A DNA stretch of 64,000 bases from Ancylostoma caninum (taxonomy: Eukaryota > Nematoda > Chromadorea > Rhabditida > Ancylostomatidae). Positions 22,802 through 33,966 of this stretch are shown here, one piece after another. The notes beneath the pieces were generated by a model, which saw only the letters and a program-made list of their open reading frames with translations, made no database searches and was not told the origin of the DNA. The stretch spans positions 1,426,001-1,490,000 of the forward strand of contig JBAJFG010000445.1 in assembly GCA_037903475.1 (NCBI GenBank), in the 5' to 3' direction. Made by a program: the position numbers and the translations under genes. Every line of letters starts with the position of its first letter. The stretch's first letter is position 1.

Positions 22802-23339
22802 CGCGACGGAACCGCCGGAACAAAATCTGCAACCCTGCTATGATTTAGTGGCTTATGGCTACTTCTGATCACCACCTATAACAAACCAGTCCTCTTCAAA
22901 GGCAGCACCCGCGGAAATATCGCTCCCACTGATTTTGCTATATATTCGTAGATCCAGCGCTGTGGCGAAAAGGAATGTGTCTTCTGTGAAATCTTGCAAA
23001 ACAGACGGTTTTCATGGCCTCCAGTTCAGCCTGTTTGCAAAGAATGGCCGAGTTGCCCAGCTTGAGATTGAAGGTTCTTGAAAGTTTTTTTTTTCACAAG
23101 GAAATAGTTTGATTGTAAGCGAAAACCCCCATTCATTTCATCCTACAGTCCTTGCGCGCCATCGTTAGAAAGTTTTCGAACGCGCCGAGCCTGTGGCGCG
23201 TTCCGCTTGTAGCAGTAGTCCGCCGTCCTCGCTCAGCTGTTCGAGGGCCCCGTTCGCCAGGATTAGGCTCAGGTAAGTGTTTTTATTCACTTTTCTCTAT
23301 TATTTTAAATGTTTTTGTATCATTGAGGCCTGTGGCTGA
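22802..23339 (+). other. repeat terminus and possible 5' exon
   Basis: An AAAGGCAGCACCCGCGG terminus lies at about 22899 with downstream sequence like that at 10930-11040. At about 23150-23270 a GC-rich stretch ends in CAG|GTAAGT and could be a 5' exon of the following transposase-like gene, but no start could be fixed. Confidence 0.35.
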
Positions 23340-23693
23340 CCGATATTGATCGGGCGGCCTCGCATGCCTCACTTTTTGCACGTTTTACCTGCGCATGCCC
23401 CCATCGTCGTTTTGATGTTTTTTACGTGTTTTTTTATTTGCTTTGGCCCTGTGGTAAGCTGCTTGTCCCGGGTAGCCTCTTCTTTCTAAGAAAGAGGACC
23501 CTGGGATGTGGTATCTGGTAATGGGGCCTCTTTGTCCGTTTTTTGCACGTTTTGCCCGTGCATGCCCCAAGCCACGACGGCGACGACACATCAACAAATT
23601 TCAGCAAAAAATATCAAAAACGACAATGGGGGCATGCGCGGGTAAAACGTGCAAAAAGTGAGGCATGCGAGGCCACTCGATCGAAATAGTCGT
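23340..23693. mobile_element. MITE with about 70-90-bp inverted repeats
   Basis: GGCCTCGCATGCCTCACTTT at 23356, then TTGCACGTTTTACCTGCGCA and TGCCCCCATCGTCGTTTT, is mirrored at 23610-23674 (AAAGTGAGGCATGCGAGGCC at the far end). A third, inner partial copy of the arm lies at about 23530-23570. No coding capacity. Confidence 0.75.
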
Positions 23694-23845
23694 TTAGGAG
23701 GTAAGCGCCGCCTCTTCTGGAGATCCGTGCGGGGAATGTTAGGTCGTCGCTATATACACTTTAGAAGATTTTGCCCAGGTTTATCTCGTCGTAAATGTTA
23801 CCCACCGAGGTTGGTGTTTTTTAAGAAGGTCCTTTTTTGTTTCAG

Positions 23846-26800
23846 TGGCCTACCCGCGTGATAGCAGTGGAAGAACAGTGAACCACGCCGCAAATGAAGA
23901 AAGAAATCCCTTCGACAGTCCTGCTAATGAGACTAGGAACTACAATGGACCTTCAGCCGTGGAATCTCCACCAAATCCACTGCAAGATATGAGTACACTG
24001 AACCTCGAGAGGATGGCACGGATCGCTATAAACAATTGGATAGGGAATCAGCTGGAAGAAGTGTTGAATTTTTCCAATATAGGAACTTGCGCCGAAAATA
24101 GATTAACAATGGAAGAAATGCGACTTTTCCATCAGCAGCTCAAGGAATCCATGGGATATCGTCGAGAAATTTTGTGTTCCCAATGTTCAGCGTATTTGCC
24201 TAATAGCAATGCACTTTGTTCATCTACGGAGTGTCAACTTTTCTCGTAAGTTCATTGCTGTTCATTTGGAGTCATAAGAGTGATTCAACAGAATTTAGCT
24301 GCGCCCCTAGAGCTAACAGAATGCATAAAAGGGTGGTTATCGAATACAACAGTTGTCGCGAGCAACTTAGAATGATAGTTTCAATGAACTTTGAGGTGAC
24401 ATGTGCACACTCAATGAAGACAATTTTGACAAAGGAAGCATTTAAATGAATTTTTAGGACATTTTGAAATCGCATCACGAATGGTTTGCAAAGCGGGAGA
24501 CAAAGCAGCGAACCGACTTGAGAGATTACCCCGAGTTTCGCAAAAACCTAGAGCCAACCAGCGTTTTCCGCCAGAAGAAAATAAACGTTCAGTTTTTATT
24601 GTCGGCTGATGGGTTCCAATTCAAAGGACATCAAAAGTATAGTTTTTTCTTGCTGTGCACATTTTATTGTCCAAGCATATTTGTTAGCTTAGAGGGAGCT
24701 CGTGGGTAATCTCATGCAAGCTGCTCGATCTGTCCAAGTCAAAAAGGAGGAAAAAAATCAATACTTTGCTGGTTGCTATCATATCTAGTAGTTCGAAACC
24801 GACAGAACAAGCCATGCAAATTGGTTTAGCAGGTCACAGATATCTGAGTTTTAACACTTATTTCGATGCCTCTCTTTCTGTAGATTTTAAGGAGATGGTT
24901 CAATCCACTGCCACGAATCCGCTATGCATCCCTCACAATGGAGAAGTTTGGGAAGTGTCCGTTATGGTAACATCCGCTGTTATGGATCAGCAGGTAAACC
25001 AACTGCATTGTTCGTGAGATCTTCACTATAAGTTGAAATAAATGTTTATTGCAGGCGATTGCGGTTTGTTTCCGAATGAAGAGTGCTTCTGGGTACCGAA
25101 GCTGTTACCGATTTTTCATTCCGGGTGTCTACAGTGACAGAGTTCGCATGGCCTTGAGGTCGACACCAAGCGCACACACCGATGGATTGTCTTCGAAATA
25201 GTGAACAAGGGATAAATGGTTTTATAGGTATGATTAAGACTGTATTGATTATTCATTAAATCTAAGCACTTGTAACGAACTATCTCAGGTCCGTAAGTTT
25301 TTGGAACCTTGATTGCTCCATGCCAGAATGTTCTTGACTACCTCCACTGTTATCAGGAGGGTGTGTTGAAAAAAATTATGGAAGGTTAGGGCATTAATAC
25401 TGTCAGTGCTCTCCTACAATCCTATTTTTTAGACATCATTAAACTTCCATCTCCGTTACGGATTAGCACTAGTGATAAAGCAGCGTTGGAAACCATGATA
25501 AAAAACGCTATGCTTCCCACATACGTGAAAAATTTCATACGTTCTCCCGAAGACATCAATAAAATATCTGGCTCCGAGTTAGAAATGGTGCTCCTTGCTA
25601 TTCATGTCTATTGATTTGTTTTCGCTGTTCAGTAGAAAAACTTACTTGCAGCTAAGCGAAGTTCTCGTACTAGTTGCGGTTGCTGAAACTCTTCTGCCAT
25701 GCAAAAAACGTGGTGCTGTTTCTCTTGTGTTGGTCACCATTGCCAAAATTCTACAAACCTATCCTGTGAGCACTAGCACTTCTATTTTTGGGTTGGATTT
25801 ACGTTCGCAATTCAATGCAGTTTTTAGATGACGAGAAGGTTGTCGATAGCCGTTCAGAGAACTATGAAACTCTGCAGCAAGTTGTTCGAAGACGCCTTTG
25901 GTAGTGATGCGTCAACATTCAAAAAACATGTAAGTTGTTGCCTTTCTCAGTCCACATTACTTGGTGAGAATAATCGATTGCAGATATGGTTAGACCACGG
26001 TGCAGAAGATGTAGTAAGACGCGGATGCCCGCCAGAATTTTCTTCATCTATGTTTGAGTCGGAATATCGTCTAATGAAGTCTGGTCTTCGCATCGGCAAC
26101 ACACGAGCTCCTGCTGGCACAGCCTTCCTTTTGTAAGTTTCTTGACCGTTTTTTAAATATTATTTCCTATTACTTTCTTTTGCAGTTGTTGTAGTGTTTT
26201 GTATTATGTATTTGTGTGAATATCTGATTTTGGAACAAAGGAAAGGATTAATGCCACTCTTATTGTAAACGTCATAGGCATCTCCAAAAAATTGTGGTGG
26301 CGGATGAGGTGCACAAGAGAATTCAGGACGGGGGGCAAACCTTGAAAGGGATTTTTTCATCATTAACCTCGGCAGGTGTTGTTTTCGTTTTGCAGATTGT
26401 GTCGAATGCCCTATACTTTCCTATTATCTAGGTGGAGGTACCAGAGTTTGTGATGCAATAGGTCACAGCGATGGTCCCGTTTTCGAAGCACTCGCAAACC
26501 TTGGTTGTACGCATTTCTTGTACGTTTAAGGTTTGCTTGAAGACTTCAACTGCAACTCAAGTATGATAGGATTTTCAGCGGGCGGATCGTCTTGCGTGGG
26601 CAGACGTACTCGTCTATTCTACGCAAGGGGCCCAAAAATTCTCAGCAGATTGAAATAGTGATTTGTACTGGTTCCGAGTATAGGCCCGGTCGCTGCCTTC
26701 TTTTTGGAAAAAGAAATGAAGATTTAGTGGCCGCGGTTGAGCTTTACAATGTTGAAAGTCCTTTCATGCCATTTTTGTCTCTTTTGCGTTCTCTTAGATT

Positions 26801-26993
26801 ATTCGACTTTGCAAAATGTGTAGACTGGTGCTCAAAAATGAACAACTTCTTTTTCAAGTTGCATACTAACAGTCTTTCCAGTTCTGTTGTTGTTGTCCCA
26901 GTGTCATGCATTGTTGCTCCTAGCGTTATTCTTCATTTCAGTTCCCTCAACACGTACATTCTTTCATTAGGGAGTAATAGCAACCCTGAATAA
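23846..26993 (+). pseudogene. CACTA (tnp2)-like transposase relic, multi-exon
   Basis: Separate exon-like segments, in order, resemble parts of CACTA/EnSpm transposases. 23846-24245 has CSQCSAYLPNSNALC, a possible Zn-binding cluster. 24458-24636 has KKINVQFLLSADGFQFKG, like the DG-containing N block. 24895-24993 has GEVWEVSVMVTSAVMDQQ. 25435-25590 has SGSELEMVLLAI. 25983-26130 has WLDHGAEDVVRRGCPPEF, like the block before the final acidic residue. 26580 onward has GRIVLRGQTYSSILRKGP, with VVVPVSCIVAPSVI before the stop at about 26991. The first two exons do not join in phase (two bases left over, phase 0 required), and blocks are missing between about 24640 and 24880. I infer a dead or mis-assembled transposase; family assignment is by motif order only. 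Confidence 0.5.
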
Positions 26994-27129
26994 AGTGTGA
27001 TTCGTTGCATTCTTGTGTTTACGTTGCTGGTTCACACCATATGTACCGTGCTTCATTTGTTGTCTTATTTAATGCTTATCTATCATCTTCTTTCTGGACT
27101 TGCTTGCTCCAGCTTTTGTGGCATTAATT

Positions 27130-28528
27130 ATGGACGGAAGATTGAGAAGACCGATGCGGCAAAGAAATGTTGGAGGAAATTCAAGCGCGTAAGTACTTCT
27201 CACAAGTTTAACTTTTTACATTCTATGTTTTGTTTTTCCTTCCAACGCTTCACCTTTCATTGCCTATTTGTTTATTGTAGGACTGGACACGGATCGGATG
27301 ATATGGTTAATAGACTGGTGGAAGTGCATGCTAGGAAGCGTATGACGAGAGGAGAAATTGTGGTAGGAGATTTTTGCATTGTCTTATGTCATTAGATGCT
27401 TTTCTTGTGTTGCAGAGTGAAGCTGGTCGCTTCAATCAGGAAATAGATCTCCCACAAGTCCTCGATGCAGCAATAAACGCTAGGGAGAGGTCGCCCCTGC
27501 TGTCCGATGTGTATAGTGTGCTGATCCGCCTAACAGTGCAGGTACGGTTTTCTAATTTCTGCTTCGAATGTTACCGTCTAGCATGATCCTCATTGTTTTT
27601 CAGTTCGAAAGGATGAAATTTGCGGACCAGAGCCACAGAAATCGCAAACTTGAGGCAGCGATTTTATAAGAAGAAACGGTCTGAATTGGCTGAGTCGGCG
27701 AAGGATTTCGGCTCGTTGCGGGCACCGGAAGGGGAGTATTTTATTGAAAGGAACGAACTCGGACCTGGTGAGTGCATCGAAATCGACTCTACAGCAGCAT
27801 GTCTGTCATGAACCCGTCTCACGCAATATACTACATGTTCAACTGCAAAAATAGCGAATAGTTTGTTTAAGGTGGAGACTTAAAAGCCCTATACGTGAAC
27901 CTCCAGCGGCGCTCTCGCGAACTTCGCACTGCTTCCGACCACATAACATTCTTCAACACGTTCATCTATCGCGTCGTCTTGACGGTGAGTACTTCTACTG
28001 GACTCCTTACCAATTTACGGCAGAGTAATTATTCCAGACGTACTACCGCCAATATTGGCACCAAATCACAGCCAGAACAAAGGGTAGGAATAACGACTAC
28101 GTTGTCATCAACAGTAACGCGATCATTGGTGAGTTTCCTGTGTTACAGTCCGCATACAGTAAATGAAGTAAGTGTTTGCAGAATTCATTCGAGCCGTTTA
28201 TCTGGGAAACAACTACGCTCTTAAGGACTCTTTCTACGAGGACACGGTCAACATGATCAAGGTTGCCCTGTGAGTTGTTTTTGTTTTTATTCTGTTGAAT
28301 TCAATGCAATATGTACCTGTTCCGTTTAGGGTCAACTTCCGTAGGAACTTGAAGAACAAGTCGTTCCTCGATAACTTGGGCACACAGGGATGGACAGTCG
28401 TCGATGGTGCAGCGCTAGAGCTTGCGGAAGAAGTTGAAGTGCATACGGAGCAATGCGAAGAAGAGGATCTCTTCACTGAGCAGAAGCCGGTGATAAACGC
28501 GAGTTTTTTCGACTATGAGCAGCTTTAG
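27130..28528 (+). CDS. unrecognised eight-exon gene next to the CACTA-like relic
   Basis: Exons 27130-27188, 27281-27362, 27416-27541, 27604-27767, 27872-27984, 28038-28128, 28182-28269 and 28330-28528 (stop) have GT donors and AG acceptors and introns of about 50-100 bp. All junctions keep phase except that exon 4 changes frame. It begins FERMKFADQSHRNRK, then the coding-like frame shifts by one near 27657-27664 and continues FYKKKRSELAESAKDFGS. The total is about 306 aa. The start is basic (MDGRLRRPMRQRN). The middle has LKALYVNLQRRSRELR and TYYRQYWHQITARTKGR. The C-terminus is acidic (EEVEVHTEQCEEEDLF). I do not recognise the family. Its position suggests the accessory gene of the neighbouring transposon; a host gene is equally possible. 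Confidence 0.6.
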
Positions 28529-29121
28529 TTTTTTCTTTGTTGTCGGTTTTCCACTTCTGTTTTTTTGTTATACTTGACATTGCCTTTTTTTGAAGCTCTG
28601 TTAACAACGCGCCTCTTCGTTTTTGAGATCTTCATTTTCGTTCTAAAGCTCTCTAAAATGAAGTTTTTGGCTCAACTGCGATTTCATTTGTTCAATCTCG
28701 AAAACGAAGAGTTTGCAATTCCTCACATTGTCGCCTCAATTCGTGATTCTCATGTCTACTGGCTTTTGGAGAAACTATGCCGGTTACTTGCATTTACGTT
28801 ATTATTTCGCTAGTTTTTGTAGTTTTTGTTCGTAGAACAATTTATCAGTTTGGTCTTTTTCTGCATGAAGTGCTTTCGCAGTTCACTCACTTCCTTATTT
28901 GCTACGTGTATTGGAAACCGAAGCTAATGATCTTTTGTTTATTGATCGTCGATGCCAATGAAGAATTGTTGTATTCTGTGTTTCACTCTCGTATACTGTT
29001 TGTTCAAATTATCTCTTACAATTCACTGCAGCTGGTGGCGCAGCTGGCGTAGGCTACGGTCTGTTTAACATCCACGTTCGCTTTCTGGTCCAGGTAAGTT
29101 ACATACCCTTAAAGGACTTTC
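28529..29121 (+). other. unassigned; one exon-like segment
   Basis: AT-rich frames rich in hydrophobic residues. At about 29031-29095 a segment after TTCACTGCAG reads AGGAAGVGYGLFNIHVRFLV and ends at CAG|GTAAGT, so it looks like an exon, but no partner exon is visible. Confidence 0.3.
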
Positions 29122-29192
29122 ACTTACATGCGATTCTGGCGCGAGTTACTTGAAGCCATCAAGTAACTTGCGCTGCACATCGCATGTAACTT
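29122..29192. repeat. short perfect-type hairpin
   Basis: ACTTACATGCGATTCTGGCG with CGAGTTACTTGA is followed after five bases by TCAAGTAACTTGCGC and CATCGCATGTAACTT. The arms are about 32-34 nt with a few mismatches and the loop is about 5 nt. Confidence 0.65.
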
Positions 29193-29284
29193 GTCCACAG
29201 AGTCCTGAGTGGTCGGCTCTCCGAACCTCCATGGCGGGAAATGTTCGCTTTTTTGAAAGTGAGGTTTTGCATTCGTTATATATT

Positions 29285-29930
29285 GATTGATACACGCGTT
29301 AAATGTTGCAGCTCTACTATGAAGAATCAGCTTCGGGGCGAAGACTAATCTAATTTCAAATTCGAGGCAGATTGAACTTTACATCAGATGGTTTCTGTAG
29401 CTGCAGTGCTGTTTTTACGTAAAAAGATTCTGTCTCGTAGAGCAACAATCGCACCGTAGAAGAATTGTGACCATTTGGGGAGTTTCAAAGAACCAAGAAG
29501 GCACTAATGACCACATTCGCTCCACATCTGGGTTATGCAGAGGCAATGAGCAGGAATTCTCAAATGAGTGTCAACAATTCTTAAGCCCTTAAATAAGTTT
29601 CAACATTTTCTTGGGCTTTTCGAATCCATTTAACGTGACAAAAACTATGATTCTTATTTCCAAACTGAACTATGCCGATGATGTGTGGTAGAAGCATTTT
29701 TCCGCATACAGATCCATCTTCATTAAAGGCAGCACCCACGAAAAACTTCGTCACTCATATTTTAAAGCGATCTTGAGTTTCCGACCATGACGACCATGGA
29801 CAAAGTGGTCAATTTTGTCAAAACACGCTAAAATAGTTATCGAGAGCTTCCATTTTGTTGCAATATAGCAAGATTTTGAGTAGTTCAAGAAAGTCGACAA
29901 TGCTGCCAGCGAATTTTTGGTGCAACTAGA
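29285..29930 (+). repeat. about 650-bp dispersed repeat, copy 2 (uninterrupted)
   Basis: Collinear with 14549-15023 plus 18570-18790. At the place where copy 1 holds the Penelope-like element, this copy reads ACTTCGTCACTCATATTTTA without interruption, so it represents the empty site. Confidence 0.85.
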
Positions 29931-30479
29931 TGCCCAACTAATTTTTCAGCTTTTCTAAGGGAGAAGAAAGCACAAAGAAAAGGAAATGGAATGTCTACCA
30001 CAGACACATACCTCAAGAGAAGAAACAAAACTTACGGTGAAGTGTAAAGTGGTAACAAATGGGAAATCACACCATATTTGAAAATTTGAAAGTTTCGGGA
30101 AAAGGATGGGAACATTTTTCTTCCTATGTGGTTCCATTATCATGAGGTTTCTCAAAAATATTGATTCACTTAATCTTTAGGCGTAAGGAGAAATGTCAAT
30201 TTGAGCGAAGCAGCATTTTCTCGTTATGTCCAACAGGGACAAGAAAACAACCAGTAATGTTCGAACGCGTATGTTTGGGTAGAACATAAATGCGAAAGAA
30301 CATTGTCAGTGGAGTTCTTGGAGGGCCAATTTGACGATATTGGTAAAGGGGACTGACGTTATTATGGGAAGGATGACGAGACACCTGCAATTCGCTTCTC
30401 TCAGCTGAATTATCAACATTATAACATCAACATTATTATAACATAAGTAACAAGATCACACTTCAGCCTGTCATCGAGA
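29931..30479. other. no gene seen
   Basis: Short frames only; no recognisable repeats or motifs. Confidence 0.4.
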
Positions 30480-30740
30480 GATGCAGTTCAAACTAGCCGA
30501 GCTGAGCTGATACACCATACCTCAGCCACCCTACTCTCCTGATCTAGCCCCATATCATTATCTTTTAAAAATCCTTTGTTAGATTTGATGATGTCAAAAA
30601 GGTGGCTGCTCAGTTCTTTGACTCCCAAAAACCGCATTTCTGGGACAAGGGAATCAATGTCCTGCTCGATAGGCGGAGCATTGTCATAGCTAGCAATGGT
30701 GATTATATTGCCGATCGAATATGTTGTTGAATAAAGTTAC
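30480..30740 (+). pseudogene. mariner-type transposase C-terminal fragment
   Basis: Plus-strand reading gives PQPPYSPDLAP near 30528-30560, the signature before the last catalytic Asp, then PKTAF and, across shifted frames, a C-terminal end with NGDYIADRI near 30690-30720. Frameshifts and stops are present, no N-terminal half is seen, and no TIRs were located. Confidence 0.7.
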
Positions 30741-31679
30741 AATAAAAACAAAAAAGACGAAAGTTTCGGACATTACATTCTCGCCAACCAAACAGTATGA
30801 CTTCCCTCTACATATAATAGATTATGCGACTCCTCTCGAGCAATTCCTGTACAGGACGAATGTGTTCTTTAAAGTTGGACGCTCGCTAATAATTTCTGAT
30901 TATTCAAAGTTTTTTCTTTCAATGATATCTGGCAGCAAATCTAAAAAACAATTCCTCCACAGCATTCTGTACAATTATATGGCGTTTATCGGAGTTTTCA
31001 CAACATCAGAACCCTCCATCATCAAGGGGCACGTGATTCCATGTAAAACTCCAAAAAAAAAAACTGTTTCCGAGGTGCACCTTGTGGAACTTATGAGCGG
31101 AGCCAGAGCGAGACTTTTGTTGGATTCAGCAAGCACGTCTCAGAATTTGAGGTGGTATGCGAATGCTTCACTAGAATACACTCAATGCTACATTTTTGCA
31201 GAGTCGGTACCTTCGAGTTTCTCAAGGGAAAAGCAAAAGATGAGCGAGGGCACCTGACGCCGCTGCAACGAGTTGCTTGTGGCACTAGAGCTGCTTTGTT
31301 TTATTACTGTCCATATTCACTGTAGGAACTGCATTGAGTAAATTACCGACGGATAATTAATTTCAGGTCCATCCGAAGCAGTGTTTGCTGTTCATTAATT
31401 TTCAGAGTGTTATCCATCAATAATTTTCAGAGCTTTTACCCATTAACACTGTTGCCATTGCATTTGTATGCTACCGCATTTTTCACCCGTCCCAGCGTTG
31501 TGAACAGCCTAATATTATATATCTACTACTAGCTGCCGTATCCGGGTTTGCTGAGGTGTTTTACTACCCTGGCTACATCACAGTGCTGAGGCCAATTACT
31601 ATCACCGATAATTTTATTAAAACATTCAAATCTCCACAATTTTGGTGACCAGCATGCTAGCGAAGCCCAAGTGTTCCTT
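30741..31679. other. no gene seen
   Basis: A 178-codon plus frame (30721-31257) overlaps the end of the mariner fragment; its sequence shows no motif and I treat it as fortuitous. Nothing else was recognised. Confidence 0.35.
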
Positions 31680-32075
31680 CTCCGTCGACTTGTGGGCGAA
31701 AAATTAGCAAAGCTGTTTCGGAGACATTGCGTCGATGCGTTCTTTCGAAGTGGTTGTCATATTCATATTCAGCGAGGGGAGCCCCAGGAGACATGTCTTC
31801 ACCGCTCCATTGGGCAGAAGAACCAAAAATCAATTAATCAATAATTCGTGCAAAATGGTTGTCATATTCGTATTAAGCGTATTGAGAAACTCCAGAAGAG
31901 ATTTCCCACCAACCCCTGGGCAGAAAATAACGAGAAATCAATGAAATCAATATAATCGGTAAATTAGTCAATAATCCCAGGTGCAAAGTAGCCTATAACC
32001 TCCACCGGCCGCGGTGGATGTGCATGCAAAATTTGCTCTGCATCGGTTCACTCTCCGCGATTTCTATTCATTACA
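31680..32075 (-). repeat. dispersed tandem cassette, reverse copy
   Basis: On the minus strand this repeats the block at 9412-10055. It shares CGATTTCTATTC at its edge and the words TGCAAAATGGTTGTCATATT (+ strand) and CCCCTGGGCAGAA. Two monomers are visible. Confidence 0.6.
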
Positions 32076-32221
32076 TACATACACATATATACAAATTTTC
32101 ACTTTTAGATATATAGATGATATTTATATTCCAAGATCCACTGTAGAGGAAATATCTTGTCTTGTCAACGAAATATGTTATCTTTAGATGTTGGACCAGG
32201 GCAGACCCATCCTCCATTTGT

Positions 32222-32950
32222 GGATCTGTATCCTGGCGTTCTTCCCACTACTGGGTCAGCACAGACCCGATCCATCGGTGGGACTCGTATCCCGGCGCTT
32301 TCCCCACTAATCGGCCCCTTGCGGACCCAGTCCCCATCCATGGACCCGTATCCTGGCGCTTTCTCCAGTATTGGGCTATAGCAGACCCAATCCCCATCCG
32401 TGGACTCGTTGCCTGGCATTTCCCCATTAATGGGCCCCAGCAGACCCAATGTCCATCGATGGACCCGTATCCTGGAGTTTCCTCCACTAATGGACCACGG
32501 CGGACCCTTTCTCCATCGATGGACCCGTACCCTGCCGTTTTCCCAGTGTTGGGCCACGACGAACCCTTTCTCTACCGGTGGACCCGTACCCTGCCGTTTT
32601 CCCAGTGTTGGGCCACGGCGAACCCTTTCTCCATCGATGGATCCGTACCCTGCCGTTTTCCCAGTGTTGGGCCACGACGAACCCTTTCTCTACCGATGGA
32701 CCCGTACCCTGCCGTTTTCCCAGTGTTGGGCCACGGCGAACCCTATCTCCATCGATGGATCCGTACCCTGCCGTTTTCCCAGTGTTGGGCCACGGCGAAC
32801 CCTTTCTCCATCGATGGGCCCGTATCCTGCCGTTTTCCCACTGTTGGGCCATGGCAGACCCCTTCTCCATCGACGGACCCGTATCCTGCCGTTTTTCCAC
32901 TATTGGGCCACTGCAGACTCTTTCTCGATCGGTGGACACCTGTCATGATG
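32222..32950. repeat. minisatellite B, 59-bp unit, about 13 copies
   Basis: Units read GGACCCGTACCCTGCCGTTT, TCCCAGTGTTGGGCCACGGC, GAACCCTTTCTCCATCGAT. Unit starts from 32521 on are exactly 59 bases apart (32521, 32580, 32639, 32698, 32757, 32816, 32875, 32934); earlier units are 59-61. Long open frames run through the array on both strands (for example 292 codons from 32162, +). Confidence 0.93.
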
Positions 32951-33966
32951 TTTTCCTGGACTACGGGGCCCCGGCTCATCTGTCCGTCATCACTGCAGCC
33001 GCACTCTTTGCAAATCTCGAAAGTGGTGGAACAAAGTTAGGAAATATGTATTTAGAAAGTTTGATCATTTGCACAAGTTGCACAATTGGTTTCAGAAAAT
33101 GTCTCAACAGCTCATGATGACGCGTTCTATATCCTGTGTATTTGATCGTATTTCTTAAAAACGAACGAATCCTCAAGTTGCATAACCCCAAGAGACCTAA
33201 AAGAGAGGTGCGCAAGGAGCATATCCCAAGGGAGGACATCGAGTGGATCACCCGATACATCCTCCACGGTATGCACACTTCTTTTCGGAGTGGTTATCGT
33301 CCACTGTTCCAAAGTTGAGTGAAGTTGACAACAAAGCTCCCGCAGAGGGTCGACTGTGCTCCGTACATTGCTGCTACGCATCGTCAAATCGTTGTAAACA
33401 TTGTCTCGCCTAGAGGGCTCGAGACCGTTAGCTGCTGGTCCCGCCGCGAAATCCCGAATGCAGCGACTTCCACTACGTCTATGCACCTATGACGAAACAT
33501 CGGCCGAATGTCCCATCAGCTTCGCATCCTCGCCAGGCACAGTCTATAACTGAGTCTCACGGCGAGCGCATGCGATCACGTGCTGTCCCCCTACGTCTGC
33601 GCTCTAGAAAATTTTGTTGCACTACCATGATTTATATAAGAGGATAATGGCCAGTGGCACTTGTGCGTGCCCTACTTTCTCACTTAGGCGGGCATGATAT
33701 CATTTAGGTGCTAAGAGGGAGCGGTACCGACTCCCAGCTATCCTCAAATGGGCCCTATGGCAAATTCTCACCAGCAGGTCTCTCTTCCTCGTGCATATAA
33801 ACCCCTTGATTTGTATTACTTTTGCTGCTTACCGTCTACGCCCGTGCTGTTAATAAATTCTCATTAACAGTGTCGTCAACTATCACGGCCACCAAAGTTT
33901 CTCTGAAACCTCCTATGAATACTCGTTACTCAGCTTCTTTGGTACCTTTAACGACTGAACCTCAAC
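32951..33966. other. unassigned; possible promoter-bearing leader of the next element
   Basis: Most of it is featureless. At about 33796-33870 a CATATAAACCCC TATA-like box and an AATAAA (33853) lie close together about 100-170 bases before the ORF1 relic, the spacing found in LTRs or short leaders, but no matching second copy exists in the window. Confidence 0.3.

Noticed and set aside
30721..31257. 178-codon plus-strand frame
   Set aside because: Starts inside the end of a mariner fragment, shows no domain, and has no homologous second copy in the window.
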